A stretch of 64,000 nt of DNA from Notospermus geniculatus (lineage: Eukaryota; Nemertea; Pilidiophora; Heteronemertea; Lineidae), in the NCBI GenBank assembly GCA_002633025.1, contig NMRB01000282.1, positions 181,728 to 245,727 of the forward strand, in the 5' to 3' direction. The position numbers were made by a program, and so were the translations under genes. Under the pieces are notes generated by a model. The model saw only the letters and a list, made by a program, of their open reading frames with translations, made no database searches and was not told the origin of the DNA. Positions 15,301 to 23,062 of the stretch are shown one piece after another (the first letter of the stretch is position 1; the number at the start of each line of letters is the position of its first letter).

Positions 15301-16153
15301 TGAGACATGCTACACATGTTGGTTGTCTATTTGACTGTTCTATTCTATCTCGTATTCTGAACGTCGGCAGCAGCATCACATGACCTGTGGCTGCCGGGTG
15401 TTGTTTTACAAGTGGGGATTTTTGGCAGTGGGAAACTTTCCTGCCGTTAGAGGCCACCACTAACAAGCGGTCCTAGAACGTCATGAAATTTGAGGCAAAG
15501 AGAAGAAGTGCATGCCACAGCGTCATCCATAATGACCTGGAGGCCATGACTTACGTCTGTGACGTCAAATTTTGTGATGTTCTAGGACCGCTAACAGGCG
15601 ACCTCTAACAGCAGTAAAGTCTCCTATTATATTGGCTGTATTCACAAAAGTTAGCTAATGCTTTTACTTAAGATTTGCACAGCAATGTCCAATGATGTAG
15701 TACGAAACTTGAAGTAAAAGCATTTGCTCTCTTTTACAAATATCAGCCATTATTGGCCGACAACGTAGGCAGCACAGCACCATACTCGTGAGTTCCAGAT
15801 GCATCTATTTTACAACTGTCTATTGTACAATCAAACATAGAGAATTTGTTTTATGTGTCATCTTCTCACCGTTTCGTATCTTGTCTTATTCAGGTACGGT
15901 CTCGAGTGCTTGTTCCGATTCTTTAGCTACGGACTGGAGAAGAAATTCAGAATGGACCTTTTCAAAGACTTCCAAGAGGAGACAATCAGGGACTATGAAG
16001 CTGGTAAGTTCTCAAGATTTTCTGAATGGAAAAAATGTGTAGTCTGATAGAACATTTTGTTTAGATTTCTTCCTTAAGGATATCCCATTTGTTGATGCCA
16101 CAGGTAACACTGTCCAAACTTACACTGTTTATAAAGCTGAAAGTCCACATGCA

Positions 16154-16191
<38 letters not shown>

Positions 16192-18719
16192 CACGCACGC
16201 ACGCACACAGACACACACACACACACTGGTCTGATTATATCCTCTGTTTTTCCAGGTCAGCTGTACGGCCTCGAGAAATTCTGGGCATATCTCAAATACG
16301 CTAAGTGCAGGTCAAAATTAGGTGACATTGATCCCAAAATATCTGAATGGCTTGGGAAATATCAGAACTTGGAAGATTTCAGAGTTGTGGTGAGTATTGA
16401 TGTGCGAATAGGAAGGCCAATAAAGTGAGGGGCCTATTAGTGCTCTAACTGTCTGTTTTTGAGGCTTTACTAAATCTGCTTATACCAGGTCTTGTCTCGG
16501 TTCACTTCCACAGAGCTGACTGCAGTGCTTTCTTGGGCGTTGAATTGTTAATTTGTTAAGCCAGGCGTACATCATACTTGCAACTGGAAGCAACTGATGT
16601 GATCAGTTGCTGGTGATGTATGCGCTGCACGCACATCAAAAATTCAGAAGCTCAGTAAAACTAGGAGGATCCAATCAGTCATCATGTTCTGAACGCTTAC
16701 ATCACACTCGCGACTGGCAGCAACTCGAGTTGGGACTCAATGAAACTCGGTTTTGTGCCGAAAACTGGCACTGATCAGTCGCAAGCCCGTGTACATCGCA
16801 GCGGCTGTACGAAACTGTGTACAACTAGTCGCTAGAAAGTTGAACATGTGCAACTGGCAGTGACTGGCAAAATCTAATTTCCAGCGAGTCGCAAGGGTGC
16901 GTACATCGACCATTTCTGGCGACTGATCAGTCGCCTCCAGTTCCAGCTAGATCCTCTCAGTTGCCAGTTGCTCAGTGACGACTAGTTGTCTCCAGTCGCA
17001 AGTGTGATGTTCGCTAGGCTTTAGGGATGCAATTTTAAGAAACCTGCTAAAAGTGAAAAAAACTAAAAGGCTTATTGCAATCTGTTCTTTCTTTCAGCCG
17101 CCACTAAATGATGATGGTAAAGTCATGCATTCCAGTCTCTCCCAGTCAGAACCCAACCGGCAGCGACATCAGTCGGAAGGTGGCAGCAGACAGCGACATG
17201 CCTCTGGTGGCAGAAAAAGGTACTGTTAAACTTTGGAATATTCTCCATCTACTCTGGTCAATTGCCGGTCAACAAATCTGTATTTCTGGGCCTAAATCTT
17301 AATGATTTCTAACAATCAGTTGTTGTTGAATTAAGGAATTAAACCCTCGGCGTCGGTTCTTGGTTGCGACACCAAACCCGCGAGGGTGGAGCTAAAATGT
17401 AGTCCAAACCCGAGGCACTTCGCTGAGGGTTTTGATGGAAGTTTTGCTCCACCCGAGCGGGTTTGGTGTCGCAACCAAGACCCGACGCTGAGGGTTTAAT
17501 TTCTACTCTAAATACCTCAAACTAAACACTCATATTTAGGGTTCAGTGCAGTTTGATTGCAAATAGGCCTAAGATATCGGGGAGGACACACCGTCCATCA
17601 ATGACCCGACATCACTGAATCACGCACTGTGTGTACAAACCTGTACATCGTGCCTATATCGTGTACATCTGTGTGCAGCGCTAACAGCAAGCTGCAGGTG
17701 TCGAAATGAGATAGCAGGGTGCTTTCTTCAATGGACTATCTGCAGGATATTTAGCTAATGGTACAAAAACGTCGTTGGGATAGGTCAGTGAGTATCCATC
17801 TCGCCGACATTCGCTGCACTACCTCGCTGAATGCTCAAAGCGAGAAATGTTTGACGCCACACGCCATTTTGGAAACACTGAGCGGGGTTCTTGGTTGTGT
17901 CACCCAAACCCGCTGCATTCAGAATGAGGCTAATGCATTATCCGTTTGCAACATATGCACAAGATACCAAGGTATTTTAGAATTTCCGTCAAGTACTTTA
18001 AAGAGTTGAATCAAAAACTCAGTTAATGGCGATTTGTGACCCGTTCTAGCAAAAGTAGGTGCTTGTCGCAACCGTGGAAAGGGTTAACGTTGTTACAACA
18101 CAATAGCTGAAATGTACGTCTAGGCCTATGCAGATTTACAATATATTGTATTAGACAGCAGTGATGGTACTTGAGTAAACTGATGACCAATGATGGTCAC
18201 TTGCGACAAGCACCTGCTTTTGCTGCAGCTGGTCAGATTTTTGCCTGTGAACACCTTGTGGCACCACTCATAAATGGGAATCTGCTGCTATACAAAGTTT
18301 AATAGCCCTCCTCTTCTCTAGATATCCAAAATACAGCACACAAAATGACAAGTATAAGTAAAGTCGTCTCCGAATTTCGGAAATTTTCAACCCCAACCTG
18401 GGTGTTCCTCAGGCACTTTCTAGTAGAGATATCCCTTCTGGGATCTCTACTAGAAAGTGCCTGAGGAAGACCCCTGTTGGGTCGAAAATTTGTGAAATTT
18501 GGAGACGAATTTACTTATACTTGTCCTCCTCTTCTGTAAAGGTACTCCAGTCAGTCAGAAAAGGGACACGCTAAGAAGGGTGGACAAGGTCAAAAGAAGT
18601 CGAGCGAAGGGAAGCAGAAGGCGACGGATAGTCATAAAGAGGAGGGTAAATCATCAGAGGCAACTAGCAAAGTGGAGGGTGCCACAGCAGCAGCATCTAG
18701 TACCAAGTCAGATCAATGA
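361..18719 (+). CDS. LARP1: La-related protein 1 (LARP1), 3' part, 17 exons
   Basis: LARP1 is a cytoplasmic RNA-binding protein that controls stability and translation of 5'TOP mRNAs downstream of mTORC1 (family knowledge). Exons read in one continuous phase: 361-425, 2930-3149, 4377-4688, 5131-5284, 6985-7129, 8095-8272, 8977-9191, 9429-9731, 9888-9929, 10243-10387, 10960-11218, 12935-13074, 14054-14198, 15894-16003, 16256-16389, 17098-17219, 18542-18719. The joined product is about 954 residues, open at the 5' end, with stop TGA at 18717-18719. Order: WPTLGE motif, basic RG-rich stretch (exon 3), La module (exons 4-6), acidic [11 protein letters not shown] block (exon 8), DM15 repeats (exons 12-15), lysine/serine-rich tail. 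Vertebrate LARP1 is roughly 1,000-1,100 residues, so only the N-terminus is missing. Exon 5 could instead end at 7150, which adds 7 residues in frame; the shorter form aligns better with the family. Exon 1 is assigned by phase and composition and is the least certain. Confidence 0.93.
522..730. repeat. Foldback MITE, family A (ATGTGACC...GGGTCATAT), copy 1
   Basis: Terminal inverted repeats ATGTGACCTGGCACAACAAA and its near complement enclose ~210 bp in LARP1 intron 1. Two more copies of the same family lie at 8507-8699 and 25481-25675. No coding capacity. Probably a non-autonomous DNA transposon. Confidence 0.75.
1120..1378 (+). mobile_element. tRNA-derived SINE, family 1
   Basis: The head looks like a tRNA: an A-box-like TAGCCAAGTGG about 35 bases before a perfect B-box GGTTCGAATCC (1176-1186). 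An unrelated body follows, ending near the words CTTACCAGGGCCAATAATG. A second copy in reverse orientation at 56868-57128 shares both head and body, which shows it is a dispersed SINE and not a working tRNA gene. Confidence 0.8.
1428..2484. mobile_element. Non-autonomous DNA transposon with ACCGTATTTATTGGCGTAC termini
   Basis: The inverted ends ACCGTATTTATTGGCGTAC (about 1428) and its complement (ending about 2484) bound ~1.06 kb. Subterminal words resembling ATAAGCCGCA and AAACGCACC occur inside each end. No transposase ORF is seen. Lies in LARP1 intron 1. Confidence 0.65.
2512..2645. repeat. Foldback with hammerhead-like core (CTGATGA...GAAAC)
   Basis: Two arms in inverted orientation each contain CTGATGA, a short hairpin GGCCC-loop-GGGTC, then GAAA. 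The right-arm core is at 2591-2617; the left arm reads the same on the - strand, with CTGATGA complementing 2552-2558. See findings for related copies near 10.6, 18.4 and 31.9 kb. Confidence 0.65.
3815..3935 (+). repeat. Dispersed repeat (ACTCAGGCAGCACC family), copy 1
   Basis: Shares the words CAACTCAGGCAGCACC and GCGTTCATGATTGTGGAATA with copies at 14225-14345 and 15180-15306. A decayed trace also lies near 15765. It sits just before the repeat at 4005, the same order as at 14.2-15.1 kb, so the two segments may be parts of one larger element. Confidence 0.6.
4005..4362 (+). repeat. Interspersed repeat ending at the LARP1 exon 3 splice acceptor
   Basis: This segment matches 14380-14770 nearly along its length: the words GTGGTGGTCTGTCG, GGGGGCGTTTTGTGAAAAA, GATAATGGTTTGA and CTTTCGGTGAAATCTGATTC or close variants. 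Similarity stops at GACTTTGCCACTT. The polypyrimidine tract and AG (4375-4376) of the exon 3 acceptor follow at once. It carries the CTCF-like core GGCCATTAGGGGGCG at 4218-4232. Confidence 0.7.
4914..5066. repeat. Foldback MITE (ATGCCCGCTGTACAC termini)
   Basis: About 38-bp inverted ends, ATGCCCGCTGTACACAATCA and its complement, enclose 153 bp. The right end is 65 bases upstream of LARP1 exon 4. Confidence 0.75.
5131..8272 (+). CDS. LARP1: LARP1 La-motif and adjoining RRM-like region (exons 4-6)
   Basis: Exons 5131-5284, 6985-7129 and 8095-8272 encode the La module that binds poly(A) and pyrimidine-rich RNA in this family. The readable core runs from [19 protein letters not shown] through RDFFLRRKM and [20 protein letters not shown] to SLKDSTECE. 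These are hallmark La-motif helices and the FRR(V)QALT segment. The conserved aromatic and basic residues of the La motif are present, so RNA binding is expected to be retained. The two introns (5285-6984, 7130-8094) hold foldback elements on both sides of exon 5, including two copies of one family. Confidence 0.93.
5379..5709. repeat. MITE with GGCCGTAGGAAC ends and poly-C tracts
   Basis: Inverted ends TGGCCGTAGGAAC / GTTCCTACGGCC bound a GC-rich body containing CCCCAGACCCCCGGC and runs of C. Lies in LARP1 intron 4. Confidence 0.6.
6081..6323. repeat. Foldback MITE, family B (AATAGACRATTCTC termini), copy 1
   Basis: Inverted arms include AATAGACAATTCTC and a subterminal GATCTGCGCACTTCCGCC, repeated in complement near 6290. 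A second copy at 7736-7985 lies on the other side of LARP1 exon 5. Confidence 0.75.
6391..6886. repeat. MITE with GGGCTCACACTTGGG ends, carrying a nested foldback
   Basis: Outer inverted ends GGGCTCACACTTGGG / CCCAAATGTGAGCCC. The internal word GTCTCCCT appears in both halves. Another complete foldback (6550-6698) is inserted inside, which gives a relative order of insertion. Confidence 0.65.
6550..6698. repeat. Nested foldback MITE (GGGCCGTATGCACCAAAC termini)
   Basis: Near-perfect ~60-bp arms GGGCCGTATGCACCAAACTA ... complement. The outer ends belong to the GGGCC-TATTCATAA-like group found at least seven more times in the window, but the interior differs. Confidence 0.75.
7736..7985. repeat. 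Foldback MITE, family B, copy 2
   Basis: Same termini (AATAGACGATTCTCGAAT ... TTGTCTATT) and the same subterminal GATCTGCGCACTTCCGCC as copy 1. Lies in LARP1 intron 5. Confidence 0.75.
8507..8699. repeat. Foldback MITE, family A, copy 2
   Basis: Ends CATATGTGACCCTCCACAAC and complement; related to copies at 522 and 25481. The interior is more diverged. Confidence 0.65.
10556..10685. repeat. Foldback with partial hammerhead-like arm
   Basis: A - strand read of 10560-10610 gives a hairpin GACCCC-GGTT-GGGGTC followed by GAAAATTCGTGAATT, matching the 18.4-kb element. The CTGANGA box is degenerate here. Next to it is a 75-bp near-perfect foldback around CTCTAGAATA (10610-10685). Confidence 0.55.
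10702..10931. repeat. Possible MITE with TTAACCCA ends
   Basis: TTAACCCAGTAGGACG at the left and TAATGGGTTAA at the right are short inverted ends. The word AGGACGTNATATNACGTC occurs twice inside. Short ends make this tentative. Confidence 0.4.
11626..11729. repeat. Foldback MITE (TTTACTATTTTAGCGTAAAC termini)
   Basis: Perfect inverted ends of about 24 bp (TTTACTATTTTAGCGTAAAC and complement) separated by ~55 bp. Lies in LARP1 intron 11. Confidence 0.75.
12238..12480. repeat. MITE with GGGGCGTAGCTAGC ends
   Basis: Inverted ends GGGGCGTAGCTAGC / GCTAGCTATGCCCCT. The interior has GGGGGCAAATGCCCCC and ACCCCAGACCCCCCT. Its style is like that of the element at 5379. Confidence 0.65.
12935..16389 (+). 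CDS. LARP1: LARP1 DM15 repeats (exons 12-15), cap/5'TOP-binding region
   Basis: Exons 12935-13074, 14054-14198, 15894-16003 and 16256-16389 encode the three helix-turn-helix DM15 repeats. Family members use these to bind the m7G cap and first C of TOP mRNAs. Readable anchors are [12 protein letters not shown] and [18 protein letters not shown] (repeat A), [20 protein letters not shown] (repeat A/B), [18 protein letters not shown] (repeat B) and [16 protein letters not shown] (repeat C). Conservation is very high along the whole block and no frame break is seen. Exons 12 and 13 are separated by a 181-bp tandem repeat and foldback elements. A CA microsatellite lies close upstream of exon 15. 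Confidence 0.94.
13163..13367. repeat. Foldback MITE, family C (GACTGTTCATTTTCGTCA termini), copy 1
   Basis: Long inverted arms contain TGTTCATTTTCGTCAATTGA and GAGGAATCTGAGTTGTGATC. A second copy lies at 32936-33125. Confidence 0.75.
13371..13835 (+). repeat. Tandem repeat, ~181-bp unit, about 2.5 copies
   Basis: Units start near 13371, 13551 and 13732. Each carries CGTAAAGCCTTGACCTGT, GTTGAGGACGAAGA and GGTTTGAGGTGATTTCGCCA. The first two units are almost identical; the third is more diverged and shorter. Confidence 0.85.
13840..13992. repeat. Foldback MITE, family D (GGAAAACCCG termini), copy 1
   Basis: Ends AAGAAAACCCGTCAGATG and CATCTGACGGGTTTTCCT. Related copies at 24492-24682 and 62171-62343. 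Confidence 0.75.
14225..14345 (+). repeat. Dispersed repeat (ACTCAGGCAGCACC family), copy 2
   Basis: Nearly identical to 15180-15306 (TGGCTTCCAGGCGCGTTCAT, GTTGGCCATGCAGTGAT). The two copies bracket the 14380-15110 repeat. Confidence 0.75.
14380..15110 (+). repeat. Interspersed repeat with CTCF-like cores
   Basis: Related to 4005-4362 and, in its second half, to the 20.1-kb repeat (shared words TTTTTATCATGGGTATATCTAA and ACTTTTCAAGGTCACAGAGG). It contains GGCCTCCAGGGGGCG (14618-14632), GCCACTAGGGGGCC (14764-14777) and GCCACTAGGGGG (15054-15065). Non-coding. Confidence 0.7.
15180..15306 (+). repeat. Dispersed repeat (ACTCAGGCAGCACC family), copy 3
   Basis: Nearly identical to 14225-14345, so the two are recent duplicates or long-terminal-repeat-like flanks of the segment between them. 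Confidence 0.75.
15426..15628. repeat. Foldback MITE, family E (CTGTTAGAGGCC termini), copy 1
   Basis: Arms carry CCTGCCGTTAGAGGCCACC, CGGTCCTAGAACGTC and complements. Further copies at 22490-22684 and 50908-51116. Confidence 0.75.
15640..15752. repeat. Foldback MITE, family F (AATGCTTTTACTTAAG arms), copy 1
   Basis: Arms AGCTAATGCTTTTACTTAAG and AAGTAAAAGCATTTGCTC. Copies also at 49210-49320 and 63428-63556. Confidence 0.75.
16150..16228 (+). repeat. (CA)n microsatellite
   Basis: About 75 bases of mostly CA dinucleotides interrupted by CACGCACGCACG, about 30 bases upstream of the LARP1 exon 15 acceptor. Confidence 0.95.
16556..17024. repeat. Foldback element (GCCAGGCGTACATCATACTT termini)
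   Basis: Inverted ends AAGCCAGGCGTACATCATAC / GTGTGATGTTCGCTAGGCTT. The interior is built of degenerate GCAACTGG / CCAGTTGC words in both orientations, so the whole 0.47 kb can fold. Lies in LARP1 intron 15. Confidence 0.65.
17333..17506. repeat. Foldback MITE (AATTAAACCCTCGGCGTC termini)
   Basis: Arms AATTAAACCCTCGGCGTCGG and TTGGTTGCGACACCAAACC with complements at the right end. A partial relative lies at 17884-17925. Confidence 0.75.
18057..18222. repeat. Short-TIR element (AGGTGCTTGTCGCAA termini)
   Basis: Inverted ends AGGTGCTTGTCGCAA / TTGCGACAAGCACCT, 165 bp apart. The same inner words bound 43270-43386. Confidence 0.6.
18362..18523. repeat. Foldback with hammerhead-like arms, next to LARP1 last exon
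   Basis: Near-perfect ~75-bp arms. The right arm has CTGAGGA (18461-18467), hairpin GACCC-CTGTT-GGGTC, then GAAA and a second hairpin AATTT-GTG-AAATT. The left arm encodes the same on the other strand. Its right edge is about 18 bases from the LARP1 exon 17 acceptor at 18540-18541. Confidence 0.7.
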
Positions 18720-20119
18720 ATGTGTTGGTGGAATAATTTCAGAGTAACATAAGTGGTTATAAGAATTGGAGTTGGACATGAGAGCAGAATAAACCCAAGT
18801 GTCTACACGGAATGTTTTGATGCAGGGAGTGGTAACGAAATGAAATGTGGCGTGGCAGAAACTATTGTAGACTTGGAGATTTGGTGATTTCACTGATATC
18901 AGATGTATTTATATTCAAATTGTGGTGGCTTGTTGAACAGGTACCATTAACCACCTGATGTTTAATGCATTTCAAGATCAGAAAAGATTGCAATAGACTG
19001 GGTATTGAGGTTTCATACTAAAAAATCAATTTGCCGAAATCGTGATAATTTCTGCCTGAGACGATTGATGATTGTTGATGAAGTGTTACCGAGTGATGTG
19101 GAAAATATGATTTTTGAATCCAAACGCATTTAGCCATGAAGTGCTGTAGCATGCACTTTTAATTATTTGTGATTTAAGGGATGCTGAGTGTAATAATTAG
19201 TAGGACTTCGGTTTATTTGTATAAAGAACAGAATTGGATGCATTCAGGTTTGTTTCGTGTTTGCGAATGTGACCCTGGTTTGGCATCTGATAGGCTAGCA
19301 GACATAGACAGCAGGGCAATTTCAGCATTTATGACCTTGGTTGATTCAACTACTGACTGATCATTGGTTCTAATCGTGTCCACATTAATTCAGATCTGTG
19401 CAGTTATCATCATCATCATGCCTACTGGGGTGTCACCGTTTCTTGATGACTGGGTTAATCAGATTCAAACTACGGTAGGTAAGACCAGGGTTTAACCTGC
19501 TGGAAGTGAAGGATGCACGGTATAATGGATGTTAGCATCAAGAGTGTTGGGTCTACGACCACGGATAGCTGTGCTGTGATCATAACGTCCACATCCACTG
19601 CATTGGGGACTACATTGCTCTCCCGTGATTGCAGTAGTGCTGTATTCTGCATATTACAGTGGTACGCACTGCACGTGCTCAGCACATTGGATACATGTTC
19701 TGCCTATGATAGCTTACAAGGTTCTGCTGTGTGTATGTTTAAGTGCAGTATGCCTGCTGTAGGTATATGGTACATAACGGCCAACTGCTCTTGGTATTAT
19801 GGTACATAACGGCCAACTGCTGTAGGTATTATGGTAAACTGCTCTACGTGATGGTAGAGTGTACCAGAATTGGTATGGGCTCTGCCTGGGTGGTGATGGA
19901 GTGCCTGTTGATGTACGTGCTTTCAAGTATGAGCGCTACACGACTTGATTATTGTCCATGGACAGTCTCGTGTGAAATAACAGAGGCGGAGGAATCCCCC
20001 CCCCCCCAACTGAGAAAGGGTTAAACCTGATGACATGATCATTCATTTGAAATGCTTTAGATGCGGTTTGTGGAATTGATTTCACCATTTGTCTGGAAAG
20101 AATCATTGATCGAGTAATT
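18720..20119. other. Non-coding, presumed LARP1 3' UTR and downstream DNA
   Basis: No coding exon or repeat family recognised. It includes a short duplicated GTACATAACGGCCAACTGC near 19770 and 19804. Confidence 0.4.
18788..18793 (+). terminator. Possible poly(A) signal downstream of LARP1
   Basis: AATAAA lies 69 bases after the LARP1 stop codon. Other AATAAA words occur further on (for example in the TGGAATAATAAAC context near 23,710), so the true 3' end may be much further downstream. No cleavage evidence can be seen in DNA. Confidence 0.3.
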
Positions 20120-21135
20120 TTTAGCTCACCGTGGTGAGCTTATACAATGGTTGTGCGTCCGTCGTCCGTCGTCGTCCGTCGTCGTCCGTCGTCGTCGTGT
20201 TCCGTTAGCAGGGCACGTTTCGTAACCACCAGAGCTATTGATCTGAAACTTGGTACATATATACCCCTAGGTCAGATGACCCATGACACCAAGTTTCGGT
20301 CCGATTCGACTCTTAGCTTGGCCACCAGGTGGCGGAAACCGAAAACACAAAAAGTGCAATAACTCCTGAACTAATGACTAGATCTTCTCCAAATTTTTAT
20401 CATAGGTGTATCTAATAAGGATACATAACATATATAACGGGTTTTTGATTTGACCTACTTTTCAAGGTCACAGAGGTCAAAGTTCGACAAAAGTGACGAA
20501 CCTGCCACAGTTTGTCATTATTTCACCAAGCGACTTCATATCTTGCATAAACATGCATTGGAGGGGTACCTTTAAAAATACCAAGTTTCGGCCCGATTGG
20601 ACATCCAATATGGCCGCCAGGTGGCGTAACCTGAAAATCAAGTAACTGCTATTACTCAGGAACGACTTGACGTGGAGTGCTCAAATTTGATATTTACGTC
20701 CCTCTAGATGACCTTTACATGCATGTCGAATTTCGGACTGATTTGACTTCCAAGATGGCCACCAGGTGGCGTAACCCAAAAATCATCAAAGTGCTGTAAC
20801 TCAGGAACGACTTAACCCAAAGTGCTCCAATTTGCTATGTGGCCCCCTGCAGATGACCTTTATGTGCATGTGAAGTTTTGGCCTGATCGGACATCCAATA
20901 TGGCCGCCAGGTGGCGTAACCCGAAAATCATCAAAGTGCTGTAACTCAGGGATGACTTGACCCAAAGCGCTCCAATGTGCTATGTGGCCCTCTGCAGATG
21001 ACCTTTATGTGCATGTGAAGTTCTGGCCCAATCGGATATCCAATATGGCCGCCAGGTGGCGTAAACCGAAAATCGTCAAAGTGCTGTAACTCAGGAACGA
21101 CGTGACTCAAAGTGCACCAACTCGGGAATGACTTT
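20120..21135 (+). repeat. AGCTCACC-ended ~1 kb interspersed repeat with tandem CTCF-like cores
   Basis: It begins with the hairpin AGCTCACCGTGGTGAGCT, then a CGTC/CCGT-rich stretch, then ~145-bp subunits that each carry GGCCRCCAGGTGGCG (20320-20334, 20612-20626, 20757-20771, 20902-20916, 21047-21061). An inverted relative is at 46690-47665 and a fragment at 49545-49730. No ORF of note. Repeats with a palindromic AGCTCACC head are familiar from marine invertebrate genomes (recollection, not checked). Confidence 0.8.
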
Positions 21136-21445
21136 ACCCAGATTGCTCATCCCTCTGTCATTAGACTGTTATGTCCAACCCGGTGAGCACATGGTCCATG
21201 GACCATTTCATCCAGAAACTTCCCCATCTATTATCGACAAATCAAAACAGTTTCAAATGCTGCCAATACTGTGTGTCGTTGCTACCACTTTTCATGGCAG
21301 GCTGTTGGTGGGGGCACAAGTTGAAACCCTTGTGATATATATATTGCCTTTTTTAAATTATTTTTGCTAATGATCGCATTTACTACATGTAGTATAATCG
21401 TAGTCAAGCACCATGTCATGCTGTAATCATGTCATTATAAGTCAT

Positions 21446-22040
21446 ACAATGTGTAGAACTCAAGGTATACCACCTGTAAAACTTGAGGTATACAATGTGT
21501 AGAACTCAAGATATACCACGTGTAAAACTTGAGGTATACAATGTGTAGAACTTGAGATGTGCCATTTGTAAAACTTCAGGTGTACAATGTTTCGAACTCA
21601 AGATATACCACCTGTAAAACTTGAGGTATACAATGTGTAGAACTCAAGATATACCACTTGTAGAACATGTGGTATACATTGTGTAGAACTCAAGGTATAC
21701 CACGTGTAGAACTTGAGGTATAAGCTTACAATGTGTAGAACTCGAGATATACCACGTGTAGAACTTGAGGTATACAATGTGTAGAACATGAGATACACCA
21801 TGTGAAGAATGTGGGGTATGGCAGGTGAAGGACTCGAGATGTGTCGTGTCACTTGAGGTATACCATGTGTAGAACTCAAGGCATACAATGTGTACAACTC
21901 AAGATATACTATGTGTGGAACTAATGGTATACCATGGTGTAGAACTTGAGGTACACCATTATGTAGAAATTGAGGTATGGCATGTGAAGAACTCCAGATG
22001 CAGCATATCACTTGAGGTATACCATGTGTAGAACTCAAGA
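21446..22040. repeat. Palindromic satellite, ~24/47-bp unit
   Basis: About 25 alternations of GTGTAGAACTCAAGRTATAC and GTGTAGAACTTGAGGTATAC. Half-units are near complements, so each pair is a small palindrome. The repeat leaves a - strand frame open (21598-22158), which is a by-product. Confidence 0.9.
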
Positions 22041-22394
22041 TGTTGGTCGCTGTCACGCCCTTGACATACTCAACCAGGGCTTGGAAGATTTGCAGCATAC
22101 ATGTAACAGGACTTGGATGTTCTTCATCTATGTGTTTTGCTGTTGTGACCGTCAACACTCTGGCTGAAAATCAGTTACATGTATATTCTCAGGAAGTACC
22201 TGTACATGCCCGAAAATTTGCAAAATCATCCGTTTACAATTCCCGAGTAATCTCCCCGCACATTGTCACATTGTGTGCTGGAGGAAAAATCTGAGGATGA
22301 AAATCCCCAAATGCTCACCTTTCATATCATGCGATGATCATTTCATTTACAACTGCTTCCTATTCAAGGTTATTCTTGTACAAAATTATCTCAA

Positions 22395-22480
22395 GGTTGG
22401 TGAAAGTTGTGTCCACGTATATGGTGTATGTCATAAGGATTTAAGCGTCCACGTATATGATGTATGTCATAAGGATTTAA
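22395..22480 (+). repeat. 36-bp direct duplication
   Basis: GTCCACGTATATGRTGTATG with following bases is present twice in a row. Confidence 0.85.
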
Positions 22481-22489
22481 GCATCTGGC

Positions 22490-22684
22490 AATGGAGACTT
22501 TACTGCCGTCAGATGTCACCTGTTAACAGTCCTTAGAAAGTCACAAAATTTGACGTCACAGACGTAAGTCATGGCCTCCACGTCATTACGGATGACGTTG
22601 TGGCGTGCACTTCTTCTCTGAGACGTCAAATTTCATGACGTTTTAACTGGTGTTGGCCTCAAACGGCAGGCAAGTATCTCATTT
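22490..22684. repeat. Foldback MITE, family E, copy 2
   Basis: TTACTGCCGTCAGATGTCACC at the left and the CAAACGGCAGGCAAGT end at the right; interior TCATGGCCTCCACGTCATTA as in the other copies. Confidence 0.65.
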
Positions 22685-22984
22685 TCTAGATCAGAACCTA
22701 GTACCATTCTGTGTACATACGTCATCAGTTTCTTCAACATGGATATGTAGAGCAGAGTATGTATTATGCTATTTTCTCCTTAATATTTACATTTGTGAGA
22801 AGGTTTCAATGTTGTCAGAGTCTTGATAAACCTGTGATTATAGATTTCTAGAAAATGAATAAACAGGTGCCTGGAAATTTCAGACCTTGGAAAAAATCTG
22901 TGATCTGGGGAATTTCATCTCTTTCTCAATAAGGCGTGATGGGTTTTCTGTCAGTTTCTTATTCGTGTGTTGAATTTGTGTGGA

Positions 22985-23062
22985 AAATATTAGATTACTT
23001 ACTGAAATTACCAAATATGCTAAAATATTAGATTACTTACTGAAATTACCAAATATGCTAAA
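22985..23062 (+). repeat. 38-bp direct duplication
   Basis: AAATATTAGATTACTTACTG and the following 18 bases occur twice in tandem. Confidence 0.9.

Noticed and set aside
16089-16304. 71-codon + frame with HTHTHT repeats
   Set aside because: Translation of the CA microsatellite in LARP1 intron 14.
21598-22158. 186-codon - strand frame (STHGIPQV-type text)
   Set aside because: It is the translation of the ~24/47-bp satellite; repeats without stops in one frame.
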